A DNA stretch of 62,000 nt from Cryptomeria japonica (Eukaryota > Streptophyta > Pinopsida > Cupressales > Cupressaceae): the NCBI RefSeq assembly GCF_030272615.1, contig NC_081406.1:258345386-258407385 (forward strand), given 5' to 3'. Made by a program: the position numbers and the translations under genes. This document shows, in pieces, positions 21,666 through 32,808 of this stretch. The notes below the pieces were generated by a model. It was not told the origin of the DNA, ran no database searches, and was given only the letters and a program-made list of their open reading frames with translations. The first letter of the stretch is position 1. Each line of letters starts with the position of its first letter.

Positions 21666-21828
21666 ATTTTAGATTCCAGGGTGAAGAAGCAAACAAGGCA
21701 TGGCATGTATATGGAACACTTAATTAAGTGGTGCAACTTACCTAAGGCCGAAGCCACTTGGGTTGCAGAAGCTGATTTCAAAAGACTGAGTATTGATGTT
21801 GCCTTGCCGCCCCCAAGGGGGACTTGAT
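21666..21828 (+). pseudogene. Chromodomain of the chromovirus
   Basis: In frame with the integrase tail after one stop, the text reads ILDSRVKKQTRHGMYMEHLI, then KWCNLPKAEATWVAEADFKR. This is the plant chromoviral chromodomain (V-x-x-L-x-K-W-x-x-L-P-x-x-E-A-T-W), with Cys where Lys usually follows Trp. It would guide integration into heterochromatin. The stop follows RGT at about 21826. Confidence 0.85.
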
Positions 21829-21845
21829 TTTTCGTGTGGGGAGTA
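21829..21845 (+). promoter_or_regulatory. Polypurine tract of the chromovirus
   Basis: TTCGTGTGGGGAGTA ends at the base before the 3' LTR (TGGTGCAAGG at 21846). Confidence 0.85.
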
Positions 21846-23482
21846 TGGTGCAAGGCCACCTAAGGGTGAGCAAGTACCCTTTTCAATTTTGGCAATTTTG
21901 GCATAAGGACTAGTTCGAGTCCATTAGGTTGTATGTTTGGATCTTGGAGCACATTTTTGTCTTCATTTTTGAAAATTCATGTTTTTGGCGTAACTTGCCC
22001 TAATGAAGTCGCCAGCGGTTGGAGCGAGTCAAAACGAACCATCGGATATCGGTGGGAGTGTTTTCCACCTACCCTAATAGCCTAATGAAACTGCCAGCTA
22101 ACGGGTGAGCAAGTCTCAGATTGATCTACGTCGGTCGCTATACCGCTATGGCAAGTTGCACGAGGTTTATTGCTCGTGACTTGGCGACCATGGTGGGACC
22201 CAGCAAGAAGTCAGCGAGTGGAGTGACTAACGGGTGAGCAAGTCTTGGGTTGATCTACATCGGTCGTTATACCGCTATGGGAAGATGCACAAGGTTTATC
22301 TCTTGCGACTTGGCGACCATGGTGGGACCCAGCGAGAAGGCAGTGAGCGGAGCGAGAAGAAGTGGAGCCATCGGGTATCGGTGTAAGTGGTTTTTGTGTC
22401 GCCCGATAACCCGATGGGAAAGCATACCGTTTGGAGCGCACCATCGGCCATCGGTAGGAGGTGTTTTAGGCTATACCGACAACCTGATAAGGAAGCTTTT
22501 TGTTGAGAGTGCACCTTCGGCCATCGGTAAGAGTGTTTCGGTGCTAACCCGATGACCCGATGAGGAAAGAAATGCTAACCCGATGACCTGATGAAAACGT
22601 AAAGATAGTTACAACAAGAAACCAATTGTGTTGAGTTCAATCTTGTCCGTTAGGGATGATTCATGACATGTCGTAGAGGCTATAAAAGACCCAATGGGCA
22701 TTTTGTATAGAGGTTAGAAGGAGGTTGGATTGGGATTGTGTTGAATAACAATTTGAAGACCGTTTTTTGGTTTCTTTCTCAGAGTTCAATTTTCATTTGA
22801 AAATTGTAATTAATAGCTTAATCTCTAAATGCTAGTGTGATAGAGTAGATGTTACTTTTCTGTGTTTTGTGAGTTCCAATTTTGAAGTCGTGCCAAGCTC
22901 GACTCTGTAAATAAGTTGTCGTTCTATTTTTTTTGTTTTTTGTTGGTGACAAGTAGTTAGACATGGCTTTGTCTTGATTCTCCATCGTGGAATCCACATG
23001 ACTATTGGAGGTTGTCAAGAAGAGCCATCCATACAATAGAGTTCTTTTTGTAGTAGACCAGGGAATCGCGTTGGTCGTTTCAGCGAACTGGCCCTAGGCG
23101 AGCTTGATGATAGCTCGATTAGGTATCAATGACCAAGAGGGATCACTTGCAGGGTAGAATGAAGTCTAGGTTGTTAGCCTCAGACCAGGGGGAAGATGGG
23201 AGCAATTGGAAGAAAGATCCAAGCATGAGGAGGAAAACAACTTAGGAGAAGTTGTAGGTGTAGTCTATGGTAGAGCAAACCCTGCAAGGTGTCTGGTGAG
23301 ATTTGGTGGATTAGTGAGTTGGTGGATTTACAAAAGTGAATTCACAAAGAGCAAAGTAACAACCCTTGGTAGTGAGGACCTAGAGTGGAGTAGGGGAATA
23401 GAGAGGAGTATTCCCGGGTTAGGCTAGGAAAAAGCCTTGGAGCGAGTCAAGCTGACTCAAGTAACTAGGATCCTCCCTATCA
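21846..23482 (+). repeat. 3' LTR of the chromovirus
   Basis: 1,637 bp. It shares with the 5' LTR the 129-bp tandem pair (units at 22097 and 22226) and the TATA box at 22681-22688. It keeps 469 bp (22889-23357) missing from the 5' LTR. The missing piece is bounded by AAGT on both sides. Confidence 0.93.
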
Positions 23483-23489
23483 ATAGGTG

Positions 23490-23945
23490 TTATAAGGTGT
23501 ACAAAGATGAGGAAGAACTGCATCCTAAAATAGAAATAAATGTAGGAGAAGGATAATGGGAGTTACAATTACATAAGGATTTCATAGAACATTAGTACAA
23601 TCAACCTCTCAAACTCCGAGAAGAAAATATAGCTATTAAAAATAGTCCAAAGATGTCAAAAAGTGGAGACTATTTGGAGGAACTAGTTTTCACATCTATT
23701 ATTAAATTACATACAAAGTATGAATATCTATTCCTTTAGACATTTACTAAAATTAAAGGCATCAAAGAGGAGGTACAAGTTATGAAGATATGAAAGAAGG
23801 TACTAGACCACATCGAAAGAGGCCTTACCACCTTAACCCTAAAAGGAAGAAGAGAGTTCAAAAAAGTTTGGATAAGATGTTGGTGGTAGGAATCATTAAA
23901 TTAGTTACTGATTTTGAGTGGACTAGTCCAATGGTAGTTCAAGGG
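23490..23945 (+). pseudogene. Older gypsy RT fragment
   Basis: The clearest part is 23770-23940: RPHRKRPYHLNPKRKKRVQ, SLDKMLVVGIIKLV and FEWTSPMVVQ. This is the start of a gypsy RT domain (the K-x-R-P-Y-R-x-N-P-x-x-x-x-x-V-x-x-E-L-x-x-M-L-x-x-G-I-I motif), with scattered stops upstream. The sequence ends abruptly before the catalytic region. The chromovirus was inserted immediately next to it. Confidence 0.75.
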
Positions 23946-25133
23946 TTTAACATTTAACATTTCATATCAAGGGTTTAATTTTAATTCATGTAGAATTAGG
24001 TAAAAAGGTTCACATTTTAGGATTAACTTTCAATATTTGGCATTTAGGGTTGAACATTCATCATTAAATATTTGATGTCCATAATTTATTATGAGTGCTT
24101 TAATATCAATTCATTTAGGGTTTATGCATTAGGGTTAACAACTAGGGTTCAATTTTCAATTAGAATTGTTCAATATTTAATATTTAGCATTCAAGTTTCA
24201 TACAATGTCTGTGTTTAAAGTTTTATGCATTGATTACAACTTTTCTCTTATAACTCAAGGTTTAATGTTTAAATTATAAGTTTTAGGGCTAAATATTTAA
24301 CATTTTTCATTCAATATATAGTGTCTAAGGTTCAACAATTAGGGTTTAATACTCATCATTCAATATTTAAGTTCCAACATATGGTGTCAAAAATAAATTT
24401 AATCTTACAAAATATCTCATTTGTGTTCAACTTAAAAATTCCATGAGTATTTTTTTTATTCTACACTTTGTGGGACTAAATAATTATCACCAACATGTCA
24501 AGGTGGGTGGGTGAATGCAAATTGAGGCCTCATTTGGTTCTAAAAGGTTCAATTTGTGGAACTAAATTGTTAGCATCAACATGTCAAAGAGTGTGGTTGA
24601 ATTCCAATTAAGAATTGATTTTATTACTAAATGGTCTCAATCCTTCTAGACTAAATAAATCTAACAAATTCCCTTAAGGGACATAAGAAAAAAAGCGTCA
24701 AAATTTAATGCAACGATCTCAAAATATGTGGCACCTATAAATATTTTTTTTTGCATATATAGATGGATTCTAAATTGGTCTAAAATAACATCTCTATTTC
24801 TCTCATCTTTAAATTATTAATTGTGCTAATAATGAATGTGTTCTTGCAAAATGGACCTCATTTGTATTTAGTGTAAGGGTGCCAAGTGTCATATTTTTTG
24901 GTTTACATCGCATAGGACCAAACAAATGATATCAAAATATTGATATGGGAAAATAATGCTAATTAAAATTTTATTTTTTCTCAAGGATCCCAATCCTTCT
25001 AAGGCACGTTGATCTAGCAAAATCTCTTAAGAGACCTAGAATAAGGAAGTGCCAAAATTTGATGTAGCGGTTCTTAATCTTTGGTATCTAGGAATAATTT
25101 ATTTATAATCTCAAATAGATGTTAGGTTGGTCT
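23946..25133. other. AT-rich non-coding stretch
   Basis: No gene seen. The part 23946-24400 consists of repeated short phrases (TTTAGGGTTCAAT, TTTAACATTT, ATTCAATATTTA) like those near 2200 and 8150. A diverged direct repeat, about 75 bp long and about 352 bp apart, links 24666-24740 and 25018-25092 (shared AAGGGACATAAGA/AAGAGACCTAGAA and CAAAATTTAATGCA-like words). Confidence 0.45.
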
Positions 25134-25918
25134 TGTTGTAAAACAAGGTGAATAATATATTTCAATATGAACTTAAACCAAACGTAATTGTAAATCTGAA
25201 AGCAAATATTAATCTTTAATGTGTGTGTTATAGAATCAAGAATAGACAAAGAAAACCATAACACATATAATGTCAGATTTACGTGGAGAAACCCTTTAAA
25301 GAAAAAATCCACTATATAAAGAAAGGAAAGTATATTACTAATCCAATGAGAGGTTACAATAGAAATGTAGTTCTTTGTAAACCTCTGTAATATCTAGTAG
25401 CACCCTATTACCTAGCAAAGCTAAACGAAACTTGATGAAATACACTAACCCAAGGCTTCAATTTATGGAGAATCTTGGGAGTGAATAATACTATGGAATC
25501 AAAAAACAATAGAAAACAAACCACCTAGAAAAATATCATGCCAACCTCCTAAAATAGCCTGTTACATATGCTTCCTACAACTATCATATAACATATAGCC
25601 AATTTGGGCACCTATGGACCAAGATAGTAGTCTTTTGTCATAAATTTTGTCATATGGATTCATGATGAGTGTCATTATCATAATGATTGCACTTTCAACT
25701 CTTAACAAGTGTCCAACCACCTGAAAATTGGAGATTCCAAATGGGTTACCTAGCTATGTTTAATTTTTTATAGATTTAAATGAGTTCTTTCACTCTATTC
25801 ATTAAATGGTTTCACCTCTTATGGGTAAATTAAAAATATAATTAGGGGAAAAACAACTAAAGGGTTTGCAAGGTTGATGGCACCTAAATCATAACATTCT
25901 CATAGTTGGAATCATACA
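25134..25918 (-). repeat. 3' LTR of the outer copia
   Basis: Begins TGTTGTAAAACAAGGTGAAT. It aligns over its first 370 bp with 61627-62000 (for instance CAATATGAACTTAAACCAAA and CATAACACATATAA), with perhaps one base in five changed. The inner end (TACA, followed by a G/A-rich tract on the minus strand) is a best guess because the other LTR leaves the window. Confidence 0.75.
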
Positions 25919-25959
25919 TTATAAATCACCTCATAGGGATACATAACCATAGAATTAAG

Positions 25960-26198
25960 TACAGTGATCAAGGGCCATTACCTTCCTGCACCAAGAGAAC
26001 TTATATGTGGTTAGTGGCTTTGTGAGAGAATATGCAACATTATCCAAAGTGTCAAAATTTTCAATAAAGACTTTTCCAATCTCAACCATCTCTCACACAA
26101 AATGATGTTGAACATCAGCATGCTTAATATGAGCATAATACATAGGATTTTTGGTCAAACATATGGCATTTTGACTGTCACATCTAATCCTCACTATT
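25960..26198 (-). pseudogene. Outer copia RNase H, 3' fragment
   Basis: Minus-strand translation gives VRIRCDSQNAICLTKNPMYY, AHIKHADVQHHFVREMVEIG, and then a short tail with LTKPLTTYKFSWCRK. These are the third acidic motif (D-S-Q-x-A-I) and the C-terminus of copia RNase H. The fragment starts exactly at the inserted gypsy-like element; its first half is at 51344-51480. Confidence 0.85.
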
Positions 26199-27826
26199 TG
26201 TAGCCTCATAAGTTGTGCACCTTTAATTAGGTGATGCAATTCAACGCTTAGTTAGCACTCGCCTTAGTTTATCCCATTGCATTATTCATTATAGGACTTC
26301 TTTGGGCATTAAATTAATAAATTTAATTAAACCTAAGTACTCCCTTATCAATTCACATATCAAAAAATTGGGCCCTTGCTCCTTGGTGTGCCACTTTTTA
26401 TTTCATCCCGATTTAATCTTAATCTAACCCTAGTTTCAATCTTCAAAGTATATCCCTCATATCTACACATTATGGTTTGAGCCACTAAGATGGATTAGAC
26501 ATTAGAATCTTGCTATGTCGCATCCCTAAAAATTCAAGAAAAAGTTGATAGGACCATCGAGGCGAATCTCTACTACCTACTTTTTTCCTTGAATTTCAGG
26601 AGATAATTTGGCAGTCTTTTGTAATTCAAATTCTGTTGTGTGTCAAATTATATTAATTCTAGGTTAGCTTTTCATCAAATTTAAACATAGGGTTTCATAT
26701 TTAAGGAAAATCCTTTCCTCGTATGGGGATCCTATCTAGAAATTTAAGAAGAGATCCATATGAAGTGGAAGTTATGCTTTATGTGAAATCTCATATCAGC
26801 AATTGATTTATCATCAAGTCTTCGTCAACCATAGAAGTTTCAAGACACATAGGAGGATAATAAGGTAATCACCAACTATTGATTGGTTTGTACCTCTTCC
26901 TAAGGATTGGGCATGATTTCATGTTGTTCTTATGCCTCTACATTGAGCTTTAGATCTACTTTGCATTAATTTTCAGACCTACATTATTGCCTTAGATTTA
27001 CATCTAATTGTCATTTAAAACATTTACATTACAATAATTTAAGGTTTTCTCTAATACACTTCAAGGGTAGAACTCTAGTTTGCATTTAGCTCATAGAAAT
27101 CTTACAAATACATAAGATTCAAGAGTACACACACATTTTCAATTATAATATCAACTATTTCTGGAGGTGGAAATCACCAAAACAAGGGGGTTGACTAAGA
27201 AAAACCCCTATATAGCCAGAACCCTACCATTTTCTATTTCTAGATACAGTTATAGGTATTTAGTAGAACGGGAAGATTTCAAGAGATCTCGGGAAACAGG
27301 TGCAAGTTTACTATCAAAAGTTTAACCTAGTTTTTCGGGACTAAGGTACCCAACACCCTCATCCTAGGACCAAGGTTCCCAACGCCTTGGTCCCCTCAAT
27401 TCAATCTTAGATTTTAGGGTTTCAAATCACTCTACATCAGAATCCATACCCCCAAATTACAAATCTAAAGTCCAAGGCACCCAGTGCCCTAGTTCTGTCA
27501 ATTCTGCTCCAAATTTGGGTCATGTGCACAATCAAATTCTCCTTTCATTTCTATATGTGGTGTCTCAGTTCTTTTATCTATTATTCTGCTAAAGTACCTT
27601 TACATTCACTTTTCTTTTTACCTTCATCATAGTTTTGCATCCTCCTATACTTTTCATATCCTTTTTTATAACAGCAAAGGAATAGAAACCTTAGAAGTAT
27701 CCCTTGAGTCTCTTTCACAACAATTAGTCAAGGACAATCACTCCTCTAGGTGATTTTGTATTCCAATGTTTGTATGAAAGTGGTTTTAGGTCCTAATTCT
27801 ACCCAATTCCATTTTCATTCATTTCA
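26199..27826 (+). repeat. 5' LTR of the gypsy-like element
   Basis: 1,628 bp, begins TGTAGCCTCATAAG, ends CATTTCA. It aligns throughout with 49706-51338 with clear divergence. A TATA-like TATATAG is at 27209-27215 (50719-50725 in the other copy). Confidence 0.9.
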
Positions 27827-28314
27827 TTTTAGTGAACCCGACATTCTTACACTTGCATTAATTATGACTTTGATTTTTAGATCTGATTTGTATGCAATTA
27901 AACATTCATATTTGCAATCATTTCTTAAACATATAGCTTATGCACTTTCACTAATTGTATTGGTTAGTTAATATTCTTTTACTTAGTTAATCACATACTT
28001 GCTTCATTGCTTGGACATTTAATTTTCTTTCATTCCTTCCATTGTTTCTTTCATTGCATTATAAGAAATTGGACATTTTCTAATCTTTTCATCCTAAATT
28101 TTTTGGGGGGGAACTGCCCCGAACTCCATTTCATTTCATCAATTCTAGGATAAAACGTTGGCCTTCGCCCGACTTGTTTTTGCATCATGATAGCTTCATA
28201 GACCTTCTTATGACCCTTCACCCCTATCCTAAAGATCCTACCAATGATATTTTGAGGCAATAGGATGATTTCTATAGCACATTTATTAATGCTCTCCTTT
28301 CTAAAGATGAAAGA
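27827..28314 (+). other. Leader of the gypsy-like element
   Basis: The LTR is followed by TTTTAGTGAACCCGACATTC, where the primer site should be. It does not match the tRNA-Met, tRNA-Asp-type or Tat-type sites used by the other elements here, so the primer is not identified. No ORF is supported in the rest. Confidence 0.5.
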
Positions 28315-28956
28315 TTGATAAATAATTCTTTTTCCTCTCACAAAATTGTCCCTACTCATGAAGACACCCTAATTCAAGAAGAGATTGTTAATATTTCTTT
28401 CAAAGATCTCCCTCTCAAGGATGAATCTTTGAAGAGTGATGTTTATCCTTCTCCTAGAGTGTACCTCTCCCATGAGGATCATTTGGTGCTAGAGGATGAT
28501 ATGGTGGCCATCTTTCCTAGTGACACTATACCTTATTTCCATTTCAATAATCTTCCCTTTAATGATGAGGAATTAATTACTAGTGATTGTCTCTCTCCCA
28601 AAATTTATCCTATCCATGAGGATATTTTGGCGCAAGAAGAGACTACCAACACTCCTTTTAATAGTCTTCCTCATAGGGATGATGTTGATATTTCTCCTAA
28701 AATGTAGCTCCCTTGTAAGGATACTTTGGAACAAGAGAACGCTCTTAGGCTACAAGGATTCAATATCACTAAAAAACCCTTCTATGAGGATCTCCCTTTC
28801 ATTAAAAACAAAGATAATCCTATTCATGAAGAAGTGTTTAAGGTTGATAATCCTCTTTATGAACCACTTGATTATTTCACCTCTAATAGATCTTCCTCAT
28901 ATATTCCCAAACCATCTTTGATCAATATGATAAATATAAATATTTATGAAACTCCT
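28315..28956 (+). pseudogene. Repeat-rich N-terminal ORF of the gypsy-like element
   Basis: Two open stretches (28315-28707 and 28726-28956) encode an acidic protein built from imperfect units of about 35-40 residues with the pattern P-(K/R)-x-Y-x-x-H-E-D-x-L-x-x-E-(E/D). Examples are IVPTHEDTLIQEE, PRVYLSHEDHLVLED and PKIYPIHEDILAQEE, and a weaker fourth unit reads PCKDTLEQEN. A shift and stop lie between the stretches. The second ends YETP where the Athila/Tat-like element cuts in, and continues in frame at 45590. I do not recognise the family. Its place, between LTR and protease, is that of gag. Confidence 0.65.
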
Positions 28957-30185
28957 TGATGAGCCAAAATAATGGCTTCATTTTGTCAGATTTTGTCATA
29001 GAACTCTTTCTTTGGTCATATGTTTGGGTAATGTATGGGTCATAAGACTTTCCTGGTTGATGTATTTTTAGTATTTTTGGACCTGATTTATCCTAGACAT
29101 AAGGTTGTTATCTAATGATCTTTATATATTCAATCTATTAAAATTATCTGAATTAATCTTAAAATATGGTTTAATTTATGTTATGTTAACATCAATGGAT
29201 ACACATGTTTTTGTGCACATTAACGCCATGATGCAGGGTCAACTAAGATGAAAGGATGACTAAGATTACGGCTAAAAGACACATTGACATGTCGCTGGAT
29301 GCAGACCCAATCAAAGTGGAGCAACATTGAAGAAGGTCATAACCAATTGACTGCTTCCTCAGCAGGGCAATCTATGGAGCATTCATGATTGTTCATGATG
29401 GAACATAAATCTAGGAAGGAGGTTGCGCTATATTTTCTCAGTAGCAGGACAGTTGTTGTTATTCTACATTCATGCGATGACTTCTTCTTCTAATGTAATA
29501 AGTCCTACTCACCTATTCCTCTGGGACGTGGGTTGATCAATTAAGAGTTTGTTATAAGTTTTCTTATAAATAAAGGTCTCAATCTCCTCACGGGGGTAGA
29601 TAAAACGACCATAGAGTTAGTAGTATTCAGTTTTCAGACTTATGTATGTGCAATCAATTTGAAATAAAGAAGATGATGGTATTTTGAGCTTATCAGTTGT
29701 TATCTGAGTTTTGGATATACTCACTCAAGGGGGACCACTTGGTGATTAGTCCCTGTGTGTTTTTTAGTTAATTTTTGTTTTGTTATATTTGTTGTTTTGG
29801 TATTTATCTATTCCTGCAAACACTGGAAATAGTTCTTGTATCTATTCCTGCAACCAAAGTAGGGAGAGTAGTTCCTGCTCGCCAACCAGAACGTTATCAT
29901 TAGTAGCATTTGCTTAAGTTACTTTCAATTGTGAGTTTTAATAAAGTGTTAAGTCATCATGTTTATGCATATTTGTTTAAGAGAATTTCCTTTTCCAGCA
30001 GTAGGATAGAATGGCTACAATTTGAACTTAGTGCACATACAGTGCCGGCCCATTTCAAGTTTACGTCCCTTGTCAATAAAGTAAATGAACCTTTGCTATA
30101 GGAGAGGTAACTGCTCAGTAAGGATGTCCAATCCTTGAGCTAAGTTTTTAGAACCTAGTTGCTATTCCAATTGTGAGGACCAACA
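28957..30185 (+). repeat. 5' LTR of the Athila/Tat-like element
   Basis: 1,229 bp, paired with 44362-45584. A TATA box TATAAATA at 29565-29572 is conserved at 44964-44971. Starts TG, ends CA. Confidence 0.95.
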
Positions 30186-30189
30186 TTTT

Positions 30190-30207
30190 TGGCGTCATTG
30201 TCGGGGA
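30190..30207 (+). promoter_or_regulatory. Primer binding site, Athila/Tat type
   Basis: TGGCGTCATTGTCGGGGA, four bases after the LTR. The common form TGGCGCC(A/G)TTG(C/T)CGGGGA pairs with a tRNA-Asp 3' end in Athila-type elements. Confidence 0.85.
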
Positions 30208-30298
30208 TGGTGCCAAACTAAGAACTTGTTGTAGCCGTTAATTTTAAATCTTTCAGTTTTCTTTAGAATTAGTTCTTAGAATTTACTCATAAATATCC

Positions 30299-31265
30299 AT
30301 GCATAGAAGAAGAATATATGCATTAGGAATATTTCTTCCCCCGCATTCTTCTCTTGAAATAAACTCAAATCAAGCCCCTGATATAAATCCTTTTGCTGAA
30401 GCTTTTGTGCAAGCTAGAAACCAAGGTATTTTTTATTTATCAAAAGGAGACCTTGATTTCTTAAACGAAACTCCTGAACATAATAATTTAACTTTGGTTC
30501 TTTATCAAGGACCAATGGTAGGAAATCCTCCAAGAGGTGGAGGTGGGGCTCCACCTCCGCCTGTGAACCTAACTTTTGAATTCCCTATTTCAGCCCTACA
30601 TGATAATGCAAATTTGAAGAATATACCAGCCTCCTCTCTTCCAAAGTCCTATGGCTTGGTCACAGAAGATCCAGATACCTTTCTGTTTGAATTTGATATT
30701 ATCTGCAGAAGTTATGATTATACCACGGATGCCCATAAACTTAAGCTATTCCCTACTACTCTGAAAGAAGCTGCTCTTGGGTGGTTTATGAGTTTACATA
30801 GAGATGTAGTAACTACCTGGGATGAAATGAAGGAAAAGTTCTTGGAGAAGTATAAAGATTACTGTAGAGGAATTGATTGACTTGGTGATGATATCTTCCA
30901 AATGACACAAAAAGAAGATGTAAGTCTGGAAGATTATCTTGAGAGGTTTATATTCAGTGTCTGGAAGTCTAAGCATAGCACCTTGAGTGAAGAATCCTTG
31001 AAATTGATTTTTCTAAGGGGAATCAATGAGGAATTTATTGAATCATTAGACCTTATGGGAGGAGAAGACATTACTCAAACTCAATGGGATGACATCAGGA
31101 AGATCTCTCAAAAATACTCCAGGGCTTTTGCCAAGAAAGGTAGATACTACAGGCCTGGATCTTCAGTAGCAAAAGCATCTACAACAATTTCAAGGATGGA
31201 GATAACTCATTTGCTAAAGGATTTTAAGGAGGATATTATTAATAACATGGCTACTCAGTTTGATA
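30299..31265 (+). pseudogene. Gag of the Athila/Tat-like element
   Basis: ATG 30299 opens MHRRRIYALGIFLPPHSSLE. A Pro/Gly-rich linker (GNPPRGGGGAPPPPVN) precedes the capsid: DPDTFLFEFDIICRSYDYTT, HKLKLFPTTLKEAALGWFMS, TTWDEMKEKFLEKY, which is the retrotransposon gag (Ty3/Athila) core. A TGA at 30878-30880 interrupts it; the frame goes on with SLEDYLERFIFSVWKS and LKLIFLRGINEEF. No zinc knuckle is left, because the deletion joins gag to integrase just after NNMATQFDSTE. Confidence 0.88.
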
Positions 31266-31366
31266 GCACAGAAACAATTCAGAATCAACGCATGAAATGG
31301 CATGATAAATATATCAAAGACAAATCATTCAAACCAGGAGATTGGGCCCTTCTGTATCACTCCAGG
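31266..31366 (+). pseudogene. Integrase C-terminus fused to gag, first part
   Basis: In the same frame as gag the text switches to RMKWHDKYIKDKSFKPGDWA then LLYHSR, the start of the Athila/Tat integrase tail (K-W-H-D-x-x-I...G-D-x-V-L-L-Y-x-S-R). The join near 31262-31290 removed the protease, RT, RNase H and integrase core without changing frame. The sequence then meets the inserted minus-strand element, and its continuation is at 41051-41305. Confidence 0.85.
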
Positions 31367-32324
31367 TGTCGTGCTCTGTGAAGTGTACATGTACCTGCAA
31401 CCACAATGCACTCAATAAATCATTACAAGCAATGGTTAGAAAATTGAAACAATGGAAGACAAAACCATAGCTAATCGACTTATTGCCTCCTAGTAAATGC
31501 GAGTATGAATTTTGCTCTCAGATCTTAGTATGCAAATTACAGTGACTTGACTACACTTAGATGGAGGATTTGAATGCTGAAAATGCATGATCTAGCAAGA
31601 ATAGCATGATTAAGCTATATGAATGATTGATTATCCTAGCATGATTAAGCTAAGATTTAAGCTAAATTGAGCATGATAACATTGCTAAGAATGATAAACT
31701 ATAAGCTAGATGCCTATAATAACAATGCAAATGATGAAATCAAATTGGGACCCTTATTGCTCCAAAATGAGGTCTATTTATAGGATTTCCCAAGGCTAGG
31801 GGTGAGTTGTCATGAATCAACGGTTGAGATTAATCTGAAGATATCAATGGTTAAATTGGAGGAAGTTGGCAAAGAGAGTTGGATTAAAGGGAACACTTAG
31901 TGACAAGTGTCACAAAGGTTCTAGAAGATGTTGGATGAAAGGGGACAAGGTGGTAGGTAGAATGGGTTAAGTTTAGGAATGATTAGGTTTAGGAGTGGTA
32001 GAAGTTAGGAGAATTTGAATTTAAAAATTCAAGTATTAGGAAAATGACTAATTAGTTTCAACAACTCATGAATTTGAATTGTTTTAATTAATTAGGAGAT
32101 TTAGAAGAAATGATTTTAGTGGAGGGAATTAATTAATTTGAATTAATTAATTAAAGGGGTGAAATGAAATGAACCTATTTAATAAATCCTTAGATTTATT
32201 AATAAGTAGATGAATGAGAGATTTAATCAAATTGCTTAGTGAATTCAATTAAATTGGGGAGGGAGATTAATTAAATAATTGCTTATTTAATTAATTATCT
32301 TCAGACCATTTTTAGGTGTATACA
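31367..32324 (-). repeat. 3' LTR of the Tat-type element
   Basis: 958 bp, TGTCGTGCTC...GTATACA. Minus-strand TATA box TATAAATAGACC at 31771-31782. Differs from the partner by about 1 percent and by a 13-bp-scale indel in an AATTAATT run. Confidence 0.95.
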
Positions 32325-32340
32325 TTTTGCCCCTCTTTGA
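32325..32340 (-). promoter_or_regulatory. Polypurine tract of the Tat-type element
   Basis: Minus strand CAAAGAGGGGCAAAA directly before the 3' LTR. Confidence 0.9.
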
Positions 32341-32618
32341 AGCAAGGTGTCATGATGCGTTGATTCAAAGAATAATCTCATTTTGATGATGATATTGATT
32401 TGATAGGATGCCCCAGCTCTTGATTGCTAAATTCCGGTATAATGATGCCCCCTCGGGAGATCAATTGAGATAATTGATCTTTGGAGTTTTTACGAGATTG
32501 ATATTCCGATAGATTTGATTTGATTTCTACAACTTTTGTTTGATGAAAGTGCGAGTTCTTTGATTAGCTTGATTGCCTAGATCGGTAAGATTGAAAAATC
32601 TTGATTGATTTGATTCAG

Positions 32619-32808
32619 TCTGGTTTCAGGAAGGATTCATCCTGTATAAGACATGGATGATCATAACGTCTGGTTTCAGGAAGGATTCATCTTGTATAAG
32701 ACATTGATGACCACATCTGGTTTCAGGAAGGATACATTTTGTATAAGACATGAATCAGAATCAGATCGTCTGGTTTCAGGAAGGATTCATCTTGTATAAG
32801 ACATGAGT
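32619..32808 (-). repeat. Four tandem units of about 50 bp
   Basis: Each unit contains TCTGGTTTCAGGAAGGAT then (in plus orientation) TCAT-TTGTATAAGACAT. Unit starts are near 32619, 32669, 32714 and 32769, with variable linkers between them. Confidence 0.85.

Larger units (their letters stand above)
16025..23482 (+). mobile_element. Ty3/gypsy chromovirus, full-length but mutated, plus strand
   Basis: LTRs 16025-17175 and 21846-23482 begin TGGTGCAAGG and are flanked by a perfect ATAGG duplication (16020-16024 and 23483-23487). Primer site TGGTATCAGAGC and a G-rich tract at the 3' end are in place. Gag, zinc knuckle, protease, RT, RNase H, integrase and a C-terminal chromodomain follow in gypsy order. 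At least ten stops and three frame changes interrupt the coding region, yet catalytic residues of RT and integrase remain. Confidence 0.95.

Noticed and set aside
23946-24400. Interstitial telomeric repeat
   Set aside because: AGGGTT words are present but there is no run of the TTTAGGG unit.
32619-32808. Possible CRISPR-like array (four regular repeats)
   Set aside because: Spacers are short and similar, the context is a plant retroelement, and there are no cas genes; it is a tandem repeat.
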